A stretch of 6,430 nt of DNA, taken from contig JAKIUD010000109.1 in assembly GCA_021647765.1 (NCBI GenBank), forward strand, positions 1-6,430, read 5' to 3'. This DNA comes from Desulfuromusa sp. Its GTDB lineage: Bacteria > Desulfobacterota > Desulfuromonadia > Desulfuromonadales > Geopsychrobacteraceae. Positions 1 through 6,256 of the stretch are shown here, in pieces (the stretch's first letter is position 1; every line of letters begins with the position of its first letter). Made by a program: the position numbers and the translations under genes. The notes below the pieces were generated by a model that saw only the letters and a program-made list of their open reading frames with translations, made no database searches and was not told where the DNA came from.

Positions 1-110
1 GCCTATTTTTGCAACAACAACAGGGCTCAGCTAACCCAGAGCCATTTGCTCGACAATTTTCTTGTGGGCTGTGCCACTATATGAAATATCCAGGGAACAG
101 CTCTTTGGTC

Positions 111-139
111 TTGCTTTTTAGATTGCTTTTCGATATTGT
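111..139 (+). promoter_or_regulatory. Possible sigma-70 promoter of the tRNA-Ser cluster
   Basis: A TTGCTT box (111-116) and a TATTGT box (134-139) are separated by 17 bases, which is the preferred sigma-70 spacing. Transcription would start near 146, about 40 bases before the first tRNA, leaving a short 5' leader for RNase processing. Both boxes match the consensus only partly, so this is an inference from spacing and position. The rest of 1-186 shows no gene I can support. Confidence 0.3.
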
Positions 140-186
140 TCCAAGGTTTTTCTCAGTGTGCTTACGGGTAAACTGTAGAGGACTTC

Positions 187-272
187 GGAGGAGTGGCCGA
201 GTGGCTTAAGGCGGCGGTCTTGAAAACCGTTGAACGAAAGTTCCGTGGGTTCAAATCCTACCTCCTCCGCCA
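187..272 (+). tRNA. tRNA-Ser (anticodon TGA)
   Basis: A class II (long variable arm) tRNA. The acceptor stem GGAGGAG (187-193) pairs with CTCCTCC (262-268), followed by discriminator G269 and an encoded CCA end (270-272). The anticodon stem GCGGT/ACCGT encloses the loop CTTGAAA with anticodon TGA, so it reads UCN serine codons, mainly UCA. The T arm is GTGGG-TTCAAAT-CCTAC. The extended variable arm is the seryl-tRNA synthetase identity element. It is the first of three clustered tRNAs on the same strand, 27 bases before the next. Confidence 0.97.
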
Positions 273-299
273 TTTTTAATTGTAATAGTTGTTGATTAC

Positions 300-387
300 G
301 GAGAAGTGACCGAGAGGCCGATGGTGCTCGCCTGCTAAGCGAGTGTAGTGTATGCTACCCGGGGTTCGAATCCCCGCTTCTCCGCCA
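300..387 (+). tRNA. tRNA-Ser (anticodon GCT)
   Basis: A second class II serine tRNA. The acceptor stem GGAGAAG (300-306) pairs perfectly with CTTCTCC (377-383), then G384 and encoded CCA (385-387). The anticodon stem CTCGC/GCGAG holds the loop CTGCTAA with anticodon GCT, reading AGC and AGU. The T arm is CGGGG-TTCGAAT-CCCCG, and a long variable arm lies between the anticodon and T arms. No terminator separates it from the preceding tRNA-Ser, so the two are probably cotranscribed. Confidence 0.97.
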
Positions 388-414
388 GTTTAATATGTTA
401 GAGTTCAAAAGGGA

Positions 415-443
415 TTGACAAATTTCTGAATTTAAGCGATAAA
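415..443 (+). promoter_or_regulatory. Sigma-70 promoter of tRNA-Arg
   Basis: A perfect -35 box TTGACA (415-420) is followed after 17 bases by GATAAA (438-443), a 4/6 match to the -10 consensus. The start site would fall near 450, only a few bases before the tRNA-Arg gene at 456. This gives tRNA-Arg its own strong promoter in addition to any read-through from the two serine tRNAs. Confidence 0.7.
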
Positions 444-455
444 ACTCGTCTTTAT

Positions 456-532
<77 letters not shown>

Positions 533-544
533 ATAAAAAATTAG

Positions 545-577
545 GGTCTATGGCACATTTCGCCGTAGACCTTTTTT
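545..577 (+). terminator. Rho-independent terminator of the tRNA cluster
   Basis: GGTCTATGGC (545-554) and GCCGTAGACC (562-571) form a 10-bp stem with a single T-G wobble around a 7-base loop. A run of six T (572-577) follows at once, in an AT-rich tail. An A-rich stretch just upstream (535-543) pairs with the T-run, so the hairpin may also terminate on the opposite strand. It lies 12 bases past the CCA end of tRNA-Arg. Confidence 0.93.
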
Positions 578-635
578 ATTTATTTTGTCCGGGGCTTGAT
601 CCTCCAGCGGCCACTCCTATCCTGACTGGTTCCAA

Positions 636-818
636 TTGGCTAGATCATGCAAGGCCTTGAACAAACTGACTGAAAGATATGCTAAGGTGGAGGAAAGCGA
701 GCGACTACGTTATTTGAGTGAGAATCGTCGTAAACTCCTCGACAACGCTTCTTCCATCATCAATGTGAATTATCAGGAAAATCCCAAATACAAATTGACC
801 GTTGACGCCCTGACATAG
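636..818 (+). CDS. Hypothetical small protein or 5'-truncated gene remnant
   Basis: A 60-residue frame that I do not recognise. It begins at TTG and ends at TAG, with a lysine/arginine/glutamate-rich, probably helical first half (about residues 9-33) and a polar C-terminus. There is no ATG in frame and no convincing Shine-Dalgarno sequence before the TTG. The same frame stays open upstream to a stop at 597-599. Codon choice looks coding-like, so this may be the tail of a gene whose 5' end has been lost next to the tRNA-Arg gene. If it is not a gene, 578-866 is a non-coding stretch with no other feature I can support. Confidence 0.3.
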   Translation: MARSCKALNKLTERYAKVEESERLRYLSENRRKLLDNASSIINVNYQENPKYKLTVDALT

Positions 819-866
819 GTGCCCGCAAATTAAGTTTTAATCCCCCTCATCAATTTTGGAAATGCT

Positions 867-1214
867 ATGAAAAAAACGTTTAAAATGACCCACCCAAAAA
901 TCAAAGTTCCTAGGCTCGTTGAAGCCATCAAATATGAAGTTAAAAAATATATAAGAAGAGAACGTCGAAAGACTCTACCCCCTGATGTAGATTTTTGGGA
1001 TTTTGACTGCCGGTTCGGTGTTGATGAAGTGAGTAGCGATGTTATTCATCTCTCTGAAATTAATAAGTTCATTTCTCAGGCCGAAGAAAAACAGCTCGGA
1101 TCTTTTTATTTGGAAATTCTGGTTAAACCGGGTCATCGAAGTAAAAAACCCAAAGAAAATCAGCAAGTAAATGTGGAAGATTCAGTAATTCAGAATAAAG
1201 AGGGAGAAGAATAG
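867..1214 (+). CDS. DUF6172-type conserved hypothetical protein
   Basis: A small, highly charged cytosolic protein of 115 residues with no signal peptide or membrane segment. The N-terminus MKKTFKMTHPKIK, the basic stretch YIRRERRKTLP (28-38), the acidic aromatic motif DFWDFDCRFG (42-51), IHLSEINKF (60-68) and SFYLEILVKPGHRSKK (79-94) match my recollection of the DUF6172 family found in Proteobacteria. Its function is unknown. The basic N-terminal helix and lysine-rich region would suit nucleic-acid or ribosome binding, but that is a guess. Residues after about 95 form a polar, probably disordered tail. The ATG at 867 has only a weak GGA ribosome-binding signal six bases upstream, but it fits the conserved N-terminus. 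YehS follows on the same strand after 73 bases. Confidence 0.75.
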   Translation: MKKTFKMTHPKIKVPRLVEAIKYEVKKYIRRERRKTLPPDVDFWDFDCRFGVDEVSSDVIHLSEINKFISQAEEKQLGSFYLEILVKPGHRSKKPKENQQVNVEDSVIQNKEGEE

Positions 1215-1222
1215 AAAGCGAG

Positions 1223-1247
1223 GGGTTGTTTGTCGCAGAACAGCCTT
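1223..1247 (+). terminator. Weak terminator-like hairpin after the DUF6172-type gene
   Basis: GGTTGTT (1224-1230) pairs with AACAGCC (1239-1245) around an 8-base loop, with possible G-T extension at the base. The following sequence is only moderately T-rich (TTGATTGTTT), so termination would be partial at best. It lies just after the stop codon at 1214 and before the YehS ribosome-binding site. Confidence 0.3.
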
Positions 1248-1287
1248 GATTGTTTAACGAAATTGCAATTTTGATAGGAGCATATCA

Positions 1288-1785
1288 GTGACCAATAATG
1301 ATGTTTTGCGCCGTATCCGTTTTATTTTCGATTTTAACGATTTAAAAATGATTGCCCTGTTTGGCCTGACGGGGCATCAGGTGACGCGGGAACAGATCAG
1401 CGACTGGTTAAAAAAGGATGATGATCCAGCGTATCAGGGATGCCGCGACACGCAACTGGCGATTTTCCTGAATGGTTTAATTATCGATAAACGTGGCAAA
1501 AATAAGGATCCACAACCCGAACCAGAGCAGCGTTTGAATAACAACAGCATCTTCAGAAAATTGAAAATCGCATTAAACCTGCAAGCCGAAGATATATTGG
1601 AGATTCTGGCTCTAGTTCATGTGCAGATAAGCAAGCACGAACTCAGTGCGTTTTTCCGTCGACCAGGACATAAACACTATCGTGATTGCAATGATCAGAT
1701 CTTTCGTAATTTTCTAAAAGGTGTCCAGCTCAAATATCGCGGTGATACCCCGGAGCCGATTTCTGTGGAGGTTCTATCAGGTTAA
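1288..1785 (+). CDS. yehS: DUF1456 family protein (YehS-like)
   Basis: A 165-residue cytosolic protein of the DUF1456/YehS family (E. coli YehS is of similar length). The sequence shows the family's internal duplication. Repeat 1 (about 1-70) opens with TNNDVLRRIRF and closes with FLNGLIIDKRG. Repeat 2 (about 84-151) opens with NNNSIFRKLKIAL and closes with FLKGVQLKYRG. In each repeat a central segment (QISDWLKK; ELSAFFRRPG) precedes a CRD/CND motif. The molecular function is unknown to me. The GTG start at 1288 is preceded by AGGAG (1276-1280) at 7 bases, which settles the start. It is the last gene on the + strand before the convergent gap gene. Confidence 0.9.
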   Translation: MTNNDVLRRIRFIFDFNDLKMIALFGLTGHQVTREQISDWLKKDDDPAYQGCRDTQLAIFLNGLIIDKRGKNKDPQPEPEQRLNNNSIFRKLKIALNLQAEDILEILALVHVQISKHELSAFFRRPGHKHYRDCNDQIFRNFLKGVQLKYRGDTPEPISVEVLSG

Positions 1786-1921
1786 GTTTTATGAAAATGG
1801 GGGCAGGGGATCGTATGGAGATTAAAAGGCAAATTGATTTTAAAGGCCTGAAAGCTAAAGAAAGGTTATCTTTTAGCTGAGAGAAGGTAAGTAACTGTTT
1901 TTTTAGCACTGGTGGCACGTC

Positions 1922-1971
1922 CACAATATTAAAGGGCTATAGCTAAAAAACTATAGTCCTTTAATGTTGTG
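1922..1971. terminator. Long inverted repeat between convergent yehS and gap
   Basis: Two 21-base arms (1922-1942 and 1951-1971) pair along their whole length with only two G-T wobbles, around the 8-base loop CTAAAAAA. The hairpin starts 7 bases past the gap stop codon and 136 bases past the yehS stop, between convergent genes. That position suggests a bidirectional terminator or mRNA 3'-end stabiliser. It lacks the usual T-run after the stem on either strand; the only homopolymer is in the loop. A T7 run at 1898-1904 lies upstream and is not fused to a stem. The rest of 1786-1921 holds only a weak 7-bp hairpin (1853-1878). Confidence 0.65.
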
Positions 1972-1978
1972 ACCAACG

Positions 1979-2980
1979 TTATTTGGCAGCAAGATGCTTG
2001 ACAAGATCTAGTACCCGATTTGAATAGCCCCATTCATTGTCGTACCAAGACAGAACCTTGATCATGTTGCCACCAATGACAGTGGTGGAGAGTGCGTCAA
2101 CAATGGAAGAAGCGGGGTTACCGTTGAAATCTCTGGAGACTAATGGTAGTTCGCAGACTTCCAGTATCCCCTTTAGGGAGCCCTGCTCCGCGTGTTTGAA
2201 TGCGGCATTGACCTCATTGATCGAAGCGGTTCTCTTGGTTTCTATCACCAAGTCGACGACCGAAACGTTAGGAGTTGGGACGCGAATCGCCATACCGTCC
2301 AGCTTCCCTTTCAACTGCGGAAGGACAAGAGAAACAGCCTTTGCAGCACCGGTACTGGTAGGGATCAGTGAAAGGCCTGCAGCTCTGGCTCGCCGCAAGT
2401 CATTATGTGGCAAGTCCAGAATTTTTTGGTCATTTGTGTAGGAGTGGATTGTGGTCATCAACCCCTTTACGATACCGAACTGCTCCATCAATACCTTGGC
2501 GACCGGAGCCAGACAATTCGTGGTACAGGACGCATTTGAAAGGATATGATGTTTGGACGGATCATATTCCTGTTCGTTGACACCCATGCAGATAGTTAAA
2601 TCAACACCCTTGCCTGGAGCACTGATAACAACTTTTCTGGCACCCGCTTGAAGGTGTTTTTGTGCCTCTTCCCGGCTGGTAAAAAAACCGGTTGATTCGA
2701 TGACGATATCCACCTCAAGTTCTTTCCAGGGTAGAGCTTCCGGGTCACGCTCTTTGAATACCCGAACTGGTTTGTCATTGACCGACAAAGTTTCGCCTTC
2801 GGTGGTCACTGTTCCGTCGAAGGAGCCATGAACCGAATCATACTTCAGTAGATGCGCCAGGGTTGCGGCATTGGTCAGGTCATTTATTGCAATAATTTCT
2901 ACTTCAGAACAATTTTGTGCAGCTCGGAATATATTTCGCCCGATCCGACCAAATCCATTAATTGCGACTTTTGTTGCCAT
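1979..2980 (-). CDS. gap: Glyceraldehyde-3-phosphate dehydrogenase, NAD type
   Basis: Oxidises and phosphorylates glyceraldehyde 3-phosphate to 1,3-bisphosphoglycerate with NAD, in glycolysis and reversibly in gluconeogenesis; cytosolic homotetramer. The 333-residue length is full. The Rossmann fold starts with NGFGRIGR (8-15). Asp34 (AINDL) and the LDLP segment ending at Pro191 are the features that favour NAD over NADP. The catalytic motif SNASCTTNCLAP contains Cys152, and His179 in TTIHSYTNDQ is the partner base. WYDNEWGYS lies near the C-terminus. The DLPHNDLRRARAAG segment resembles the Bacillus-type enzyme more than E. coli GapA. ATG is preceded by AAGGAG at 10 bases. It lies 96 bases downstream of pyk on the same strand, so cotranscription is plausible. 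Epd-like or GapB roles seem less likely given the NAD-type residues. Confidence 0.96.
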   Translation of the reverse strand: MATKVAINGFGRIGRNIFRAAQNCSEVEIIAINDLTNAATLAHLLKYDSVHGSFDGTVTTEGETLSVNDKPVRVFKERDPEALPWKELEVDIVIESTGFFTSREEAQKHLQAGARKVVISAPGKGVDLTICMGVNEQEYDPSKHHILSNASCTTNCLAPVAKVLMEQFGIVKGLMTTIHSYTNDQKILDLPHNDLRRARAAGLSLIPTSTGAAKAVSLVLPQLKGKLDGMAIRVPTPNVSVVDLVIETKRTASINEVNAAFKHAEQGSLKGILEVCELPLVSRDFNGNPASSIVDALSTTVIGGNMIKVLSWYDNEWGYSNRVLDLVKHLAAK

Positions 2981-3076
2981 GTTAAAAAATCTCCTTGAGG
3001 TTATGATTTAAATCTGAATCGGACTGAACTTGTCCACTTCCTTCAGCACCATTTATACTTTGCATGGGAGAAGTTT

Positions 3077-4507
3077 TTACTCCGATCCGAGTTGATGTAC
3101 CTTTAGCAGGTTGGTTGTCCCGAGTGTCGATATCGGGCTGCCCATGGTGATGACAACCACATCACCTTTTTGCAGAACTCCCGCTTCGAGAACTCTCTTC
3201 TCAACCCACTTTATCTGGGATTCAGTATCTCTTTGACTGTCTACCAGTAATGATTGAACGCCCGAGAGAAGAGCCAGTTGCCTACGTACCGTCAGGGAAG
3301 GGGTGACGGCATAGATGGGGACAGCCGGGCGATATTTGGCAACCAGTGCGGCAGTGTTGCCTGTTTGGGTAAAGGCGAGAATTGCTTTGGCTCCAACCTG
3401 GATACAAATTTGGGAGGCAGCGTGCCCAATCGACTCAGATAAATTGAAAAATCCTTTATTATCTCCTGCTGGAGAAATGTTTTTGTCTCTCAGGGTAGAA
3501 TTCGCCTCTATATCCTTTGCAATCCTATCCATCAGCAAAACAGCTTCAACAGGATATTGCCCGGAAGCCGTTTCTGCTGAAAGCATAATTGCGTCAGTGC
3601 CATCAAGAATGGCATTGGCAACATCGGAGGTCTCTGCACGGGTTGGACGAGGATTGTTAATCATGCTTTCTAGCATCTGGGTGGCTGTAATGACGGGTTT
3701 GCCGGCAAGATTACATTTGCGAATGATATCTTTTTGGATCAAGGGGACTTTTTCCGGTTGAATCTCCACACCTAGATCACCGCGAGCGACCATGATTCCA
3801 TCTGAGACTTTAAGAATGGCATCGAAGTTATTAACTGCTTCCGGCTTTTCTATTTTGGAAATGACCTTGAGCTGCGATTCGTTTTGCTTCAGCAGTGCCT
3901 GGAGTTCAAGTACCTCAGTAGAACGGCGGACAAAAGACAATGCCAGATAGTCAATTTTTTGGTCGATGCAAAAATGTAAATCCTGCCGATCCTTTTCGGT
4001 TAGAGAGGGTGCTGAGATATCCACCCCTGGCAAGTTAATCCCCTTGCGATCCTTCAGTAGTCCACCGTAACGGACTTTGCAGCGCACGTCAGAATTGTCC
4101 ACATCTAAAACTTCCAGTTCCATCAACCCATCATCAAGCAGTATCTGATCTCCAGGGTGTACGTCTTGCGGCAGTTCTTTGTAGGTCGTAGAAATTAGAC
4201 CGTTTTCACCCAAGATGTCGCGAGAAGTAATTGTCACCTCGGTTCCAGCGGTAAGCTTCATGGAGCCATTCCTGAACATATTAACCCTGATTTTAGGCCC
4301 TTGAAGATCGCCCATAATGGCTACGGCGTTGAGTCGTTGCCTGGAAAGCTCACGGATTCGCTTGATCAAGATCGCCTTGTCCTGCAGATTTCCATGGGAA
4401 AAGTTCAGGCGAAAAACTGAAACCCCAGCTTCTAACAAGGCCGACAATATCTCTTCCTCTGCTGAAGCGGGTCCAACGGTCGCAACTATTTTTGTGTGTC
4501 TGAACAT
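3077..4507 (-). CDS. pyk: Pyruvate kinase (PykA-like)
   Basis: Transfers phosphate from phosphoenolpyruvate to ADP, giving pyruvate and ATP, the last step of glycolysis; cytosolic, normally a tetramer. The protein is complete at 476 residues. Visible motifs are TKIVATVGPAS (5-15), RLNFSHG (33-39), GDLQGPKIR (66-74), ISKIEKPEAV with catalytic Lys218 and metal ligand Glu220, MVARGDLGVEI with Asp244, ITATQMLESM with Thr276, and PTRAETSDVANAILDGTDA (288-306). Residues 75-165 form the B domain lid. The C-terminal domain (about 350-476) carries TQTGNTAALVAKYRP, the region where effectors bind in the family; the effector cannot be told from sequence. Start: ATG with AAGG at 10 bases. The upstream gap is almost filled by a palindromic element, so its promoter may lie in that element or in the 51 bases next to the start, where I see no strong boxes. 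Confidence 0.96.
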   Translation of the reverse strand: MFRHTKIVATVGPASAEEEILSALLEAGVSVFRLNFSHGNLQDKAILIKRIRELSRQRLNAVAIMGDLQGPKIRVNMFRNGSMKLTAGTEVTITSRDILGENGLISTTYKELPQDVHPGDQILLDDGLMELEVLDVDNSDVRCKVRYGGLLKDRKGINLPGVDISAPSLTEKDRQDLHFCIDQKIDYLALSFVRRSTEVLELQALLKQNESQLKVISKIEKPEAVNNFDAILKVSDGIMVARGDLGVEIQPEKVPLIQKDIIRKCNLAGKPVITATQMLESMINNPRPTRAETSDVANAILDGTDAIMLSAETASGQYPVEAVLLMDRIAKDIEANSTLRDKNISPAGDNKGFFNLSESIGHAASQICIQVGAKAILAFTQTGNTAALVAKYRPAVPIYAVTPSLTVRRQLALLSGVQSLLVDSQRDTESQIKWVEKRVLEAGVLQKGDVVVITMGSPISTLGTTNLLKVHQLGSE

Positions 4508-4558
4508 TGATTTATGACCTTATCTCAAAAATTTCGATGAAAAACTTGACAGCTGTCC

Positions 4559-4721
4559 AGGAGGCTGTCCGACAATGAATGTCCGGCTGAAAACCCAGCT
4601 GTCTGGCTCATATGTCAGCTCCTTTTCAGCCCATAGCTATGGCTATGGGTTCACAAACGAGCTAAATCTGAGCGCAAACTTCTGGGCTTTCGCTTTGGCT
4701 CTTATTCTCGGACAGGCTCCT
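4559..4721. repeat. Palindromic MITE-like element between kinase and pyk
   Basis: The ends are inverted repeats: AGGAGGCTGTCCGACAAT from 4559 inward, and AGGAGCCTGTCCGAGAAT read on the other strand from 4721 inward (16 of 18 identical). The similarity goes on to the centre. By eye about 55 of 80 positions of one arm match the reverse complement of the other, through shared GAAA-CCCAG and GCTCA...AGCTC blocks. It ends in a 7-bp hairpin CCCATAG/CTATGGG (4630-4649) whose centre is the centre of the element. No target-site duplication is evident. No transposase is encoded, so it is best read as a non-autonomous element or a family of intergenic palindromes. I cannot assign it to an IS family. As RNA it would fold into one long hairpin separating the kinase and pyk messages. 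Confidence 0.7.
4630..4649. repeat. Central perfect hairpin of the palindromic element
   Basis: CCCATAG (4630-4636) and CTATGGG (4643-4649) form a perfect 7-bp stem around a 6-base loop at the exact midpoint of the 163-bp element. It would be the tip of the long hairpin. No T-run follows on either strand, so on its own it is not a standard terminator. Confidence 0.6.
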
Positions 4722-6144
4722 AAAGAAGCCATTGAGTTGACCTGTTAACTGCATCCTTAAATCTTTCACGTTGTTTGCGAGTATCCTTTTGAGGGAGATA
4801 GCGCCGAACCGAAACGGGCATCGGGAGGTGTTCATTACGGTTTCCGGAAGCAAGCTGAGCCGTTCCAAATGCGGTTAATTCGGTGGACGACTGTACGGCA
4901 ACCTGTCGATTCAAGGCGTCAGCTAAGAATTGACAAAAATAGGGATTTGATGCCAGTCCTCCATCAATGGAAATTTCCTCTGTAATGGTGGTGAGTTGAT
5001 TCATGCTAGCAATCACTTCAGCCGCTCGGAATGCGATACCTTCAAGAATAGATTGAATTAAATCCAACGGTTGAGTATCCAATGAGAGCCCAATCCATAG
5101 TCCTCCGGCTGTTCTATCCCAGTGCGGGCAACCCAGCCCTGATAAAGCTGGAACGAAAACCAAATCCCTTTCAATGGCACCGGGAGCCTGGAATTGATGG
5201 ATCTGCTCAAAAGTTTTAAACAAACCTAGTTTTTTTGCCCAATTGATAGCTGAGCCTGCGGAATATACGCCGCCATCTAAAGCGTATACGGGTTTTTCTC
5301 CTTCAAGCTGCCATGCCACAGTTGGTAATAGTCCTTGCTTGGCTGATTGCTGGGGCGTATCTCCAGTAAGGACCAGCGCAAATGCCCCCGTGCCAAAAGT
5401 TATTTTAGCGTCGCCGGGTTTGTTGCAACCGTGTCCATACAGGGCTGCTTGCTGATCAACAATGCTAGCCGTAACTGGAATAGATCGACCATTTGAGAAA
5501 ACTGAACCGAAGTCGCCCGTGGTGGAAACAATTTGAGGGAGTGCTTTGATTGGCACACCAAAGAGATCACATAATTCCTCATCCCATTGCCCCGTTTGCA
5601 AATTCATGAGAGATGTTCTGGATGCCGTACTGATATCTGTTATAAATTGACCGGTGAGGCGATCAAGAAAGAAAGCATCAGTTGTTCCCAGGCGCAGTTT
5701 TCCACGCTGAAGCAACTCTTTGGCTGCAGGAATATTATTTATGATCCACGCAAGTTTGGTGGCAGAAAAGTAAGAATCTAAAGGGAGTCCCGCTTTCTTC
5801 AATACTCGTTGCTGAGCCTGTTCTGACTTGAGCTTGTCAATAATATTATGGGTGCGATTGTCCTGCCAGACGATAACTGGAGATATCGCATGTTTTGAAT
5901 CTGCATCCCAGGCAACACAACTCTCCCCTTGATTGTCCATGCCAACTGCACGGATATCATCATTACAACTGTCCATGCATAGTTGAATATTCTGCAGTAA
6001 TTCTTCAGGGTCATGTTCTACCCAGCCTGGCTCTGGATAAAATTGCTGGTGCTCAAGAGTTTTTACTATTTTTCTGGAACCCGAATCTTCAACTAATAAT
6101 GCCCGGGTACTGGTTGTTCCTTGGTCAATTGCAAGTATTGCCAT
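4720..6144 (-). CDS. FGGY-family carbohydrate kinase (glycerol kinase-like)
   Basis: An ATP-dependent sugar or polyol kinase; in the glycerol kinase (GlpK) subgroup the product is glycerol 3-phosphate. Cytosolic. The 474 residues are slightly fewer than the usual ~500. The N-terminal ATPase-fold loop AIDQGTTSTRAL (5-16) and YPEPGWVEHDP (36-46) are typical of GlpK. Catalytic Asp230 is in IVDQQAALYGHG, the nucleotide-site motif is FGTGAF (250-255), and IDGGLASNPYF (393-403) is the second FGGY signature. Glycerol contacts Glu74, Trp93, Tyr125, Asp230 and Phe255 align with E. coli Glu84, Trp103, Tyr135, Asp245 and Phe270. The arginine of the NQRE motif (E. coli Arg83) is Gly73 here (NQGESC), so a different substrate is possible. 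ATG has AGGA at 7 bases. The C-terminus RFKDAVNRSTQWLL ends near the family's normal end. Its TAG stop is shared with the neighbouring palindromic element: T is host sequence and AG is element sequence. Confidence 0.88.
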   Translation of the reverse strand: MAILAIDQGTTSTRALLVEDSGSRKIVKTLEHQQFYPEPGWVEHDPEELLQNIQLCMDSCNDDIRAVGMDNQGESCVAWDADSKHAISPVIVWQDNRTHNIIDKLKSEQAQQRVLKKAGLPLDSYFSATKLAWIINNIPAAKELLQRGKLRLGTTDAFFLDRLTGQFITDISTASRTSLMNLQTGQWDEELCDLFGVPIKALPQIVSTTGDFGSVFSNGRSIPVTASIVDQQAALYGHGCNKPGDAKITFGTGAFALVLTGDTPQQSAKQGLLPTVAWQLEGEKPVYALDGGVYSAGSAINWAKKLGLFKTFEQIHQFQAPGAIERDLVFVPALSGLGCPHWDRTAGGLWIGLSLDTQPLDLIQSILEGIAFRAAEVIASMNQLTTITEEISIDGGLASNPYFCQFLADALNRQVAVQSSTELTAFGTAQLASGNRNEHLPMPVSVRRYLPQKDTRKQRERFKDAVNRSTQWLL

Positions 6145-6256
6145 CAGATTTTCCTGGAGGTCTTAATCTTAATAGGTTGGTTATCTTTTCCTGCCGATGT
6201 ACTTAAACATAAACATCTGCCTGCTGTGATTTAAATAATATCATACTCAGAATCAT

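Noticed and set aside
22..44. GGCTC/GAGCC hairpin near the left edge
   Set aside because: Only 5 bp with a 10-base loop and no T-run.
9..209. 66-codon + strand ORF at the left edge
   Set aside because: It runs into the tRNA-Ser gene, has no ribosome-binding site, and its residue composition is not protein-like.
1791..1877. 28-residue ORF just after yehS (ATG at 1791)
   Set aside because: No Shine-Dalgarno sequence, very short, and no recognisable sequence; chance is the simpler explanation.
2037..2580. Two + strand ORFs (2037-2441 and 2368-2580)
   Set aside because: They lie wholly antisense to gap, which has full catalytic motifs; they are reading-frame shadows.
3020..3076. TATAAA-like box between pyk and gap as a gap promoter
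   Set aside because: No -35 partner at a suitable distance, so I cannot support an independent gap promoter.
3315..3761. 148-codon + strand ORF
   Set aside because: Antisense to the well-conserved pyruvate kinase; no independent coding evidence.
5895..6206. 103-codon + strand ORF at the kinase start
   Set aside because: Antisense to the kinase N-terminus, including the conserved DQGTTSTRAL loop; no ribosome-binding site.
6193..6220. Hairpin GCCGATGT/ACATCTGC upstream of the kinase gene
   Set aside because: Eight bases with one mismatch, a 12-base loop and no T-run; too weak to call a terminator or riboswitch.
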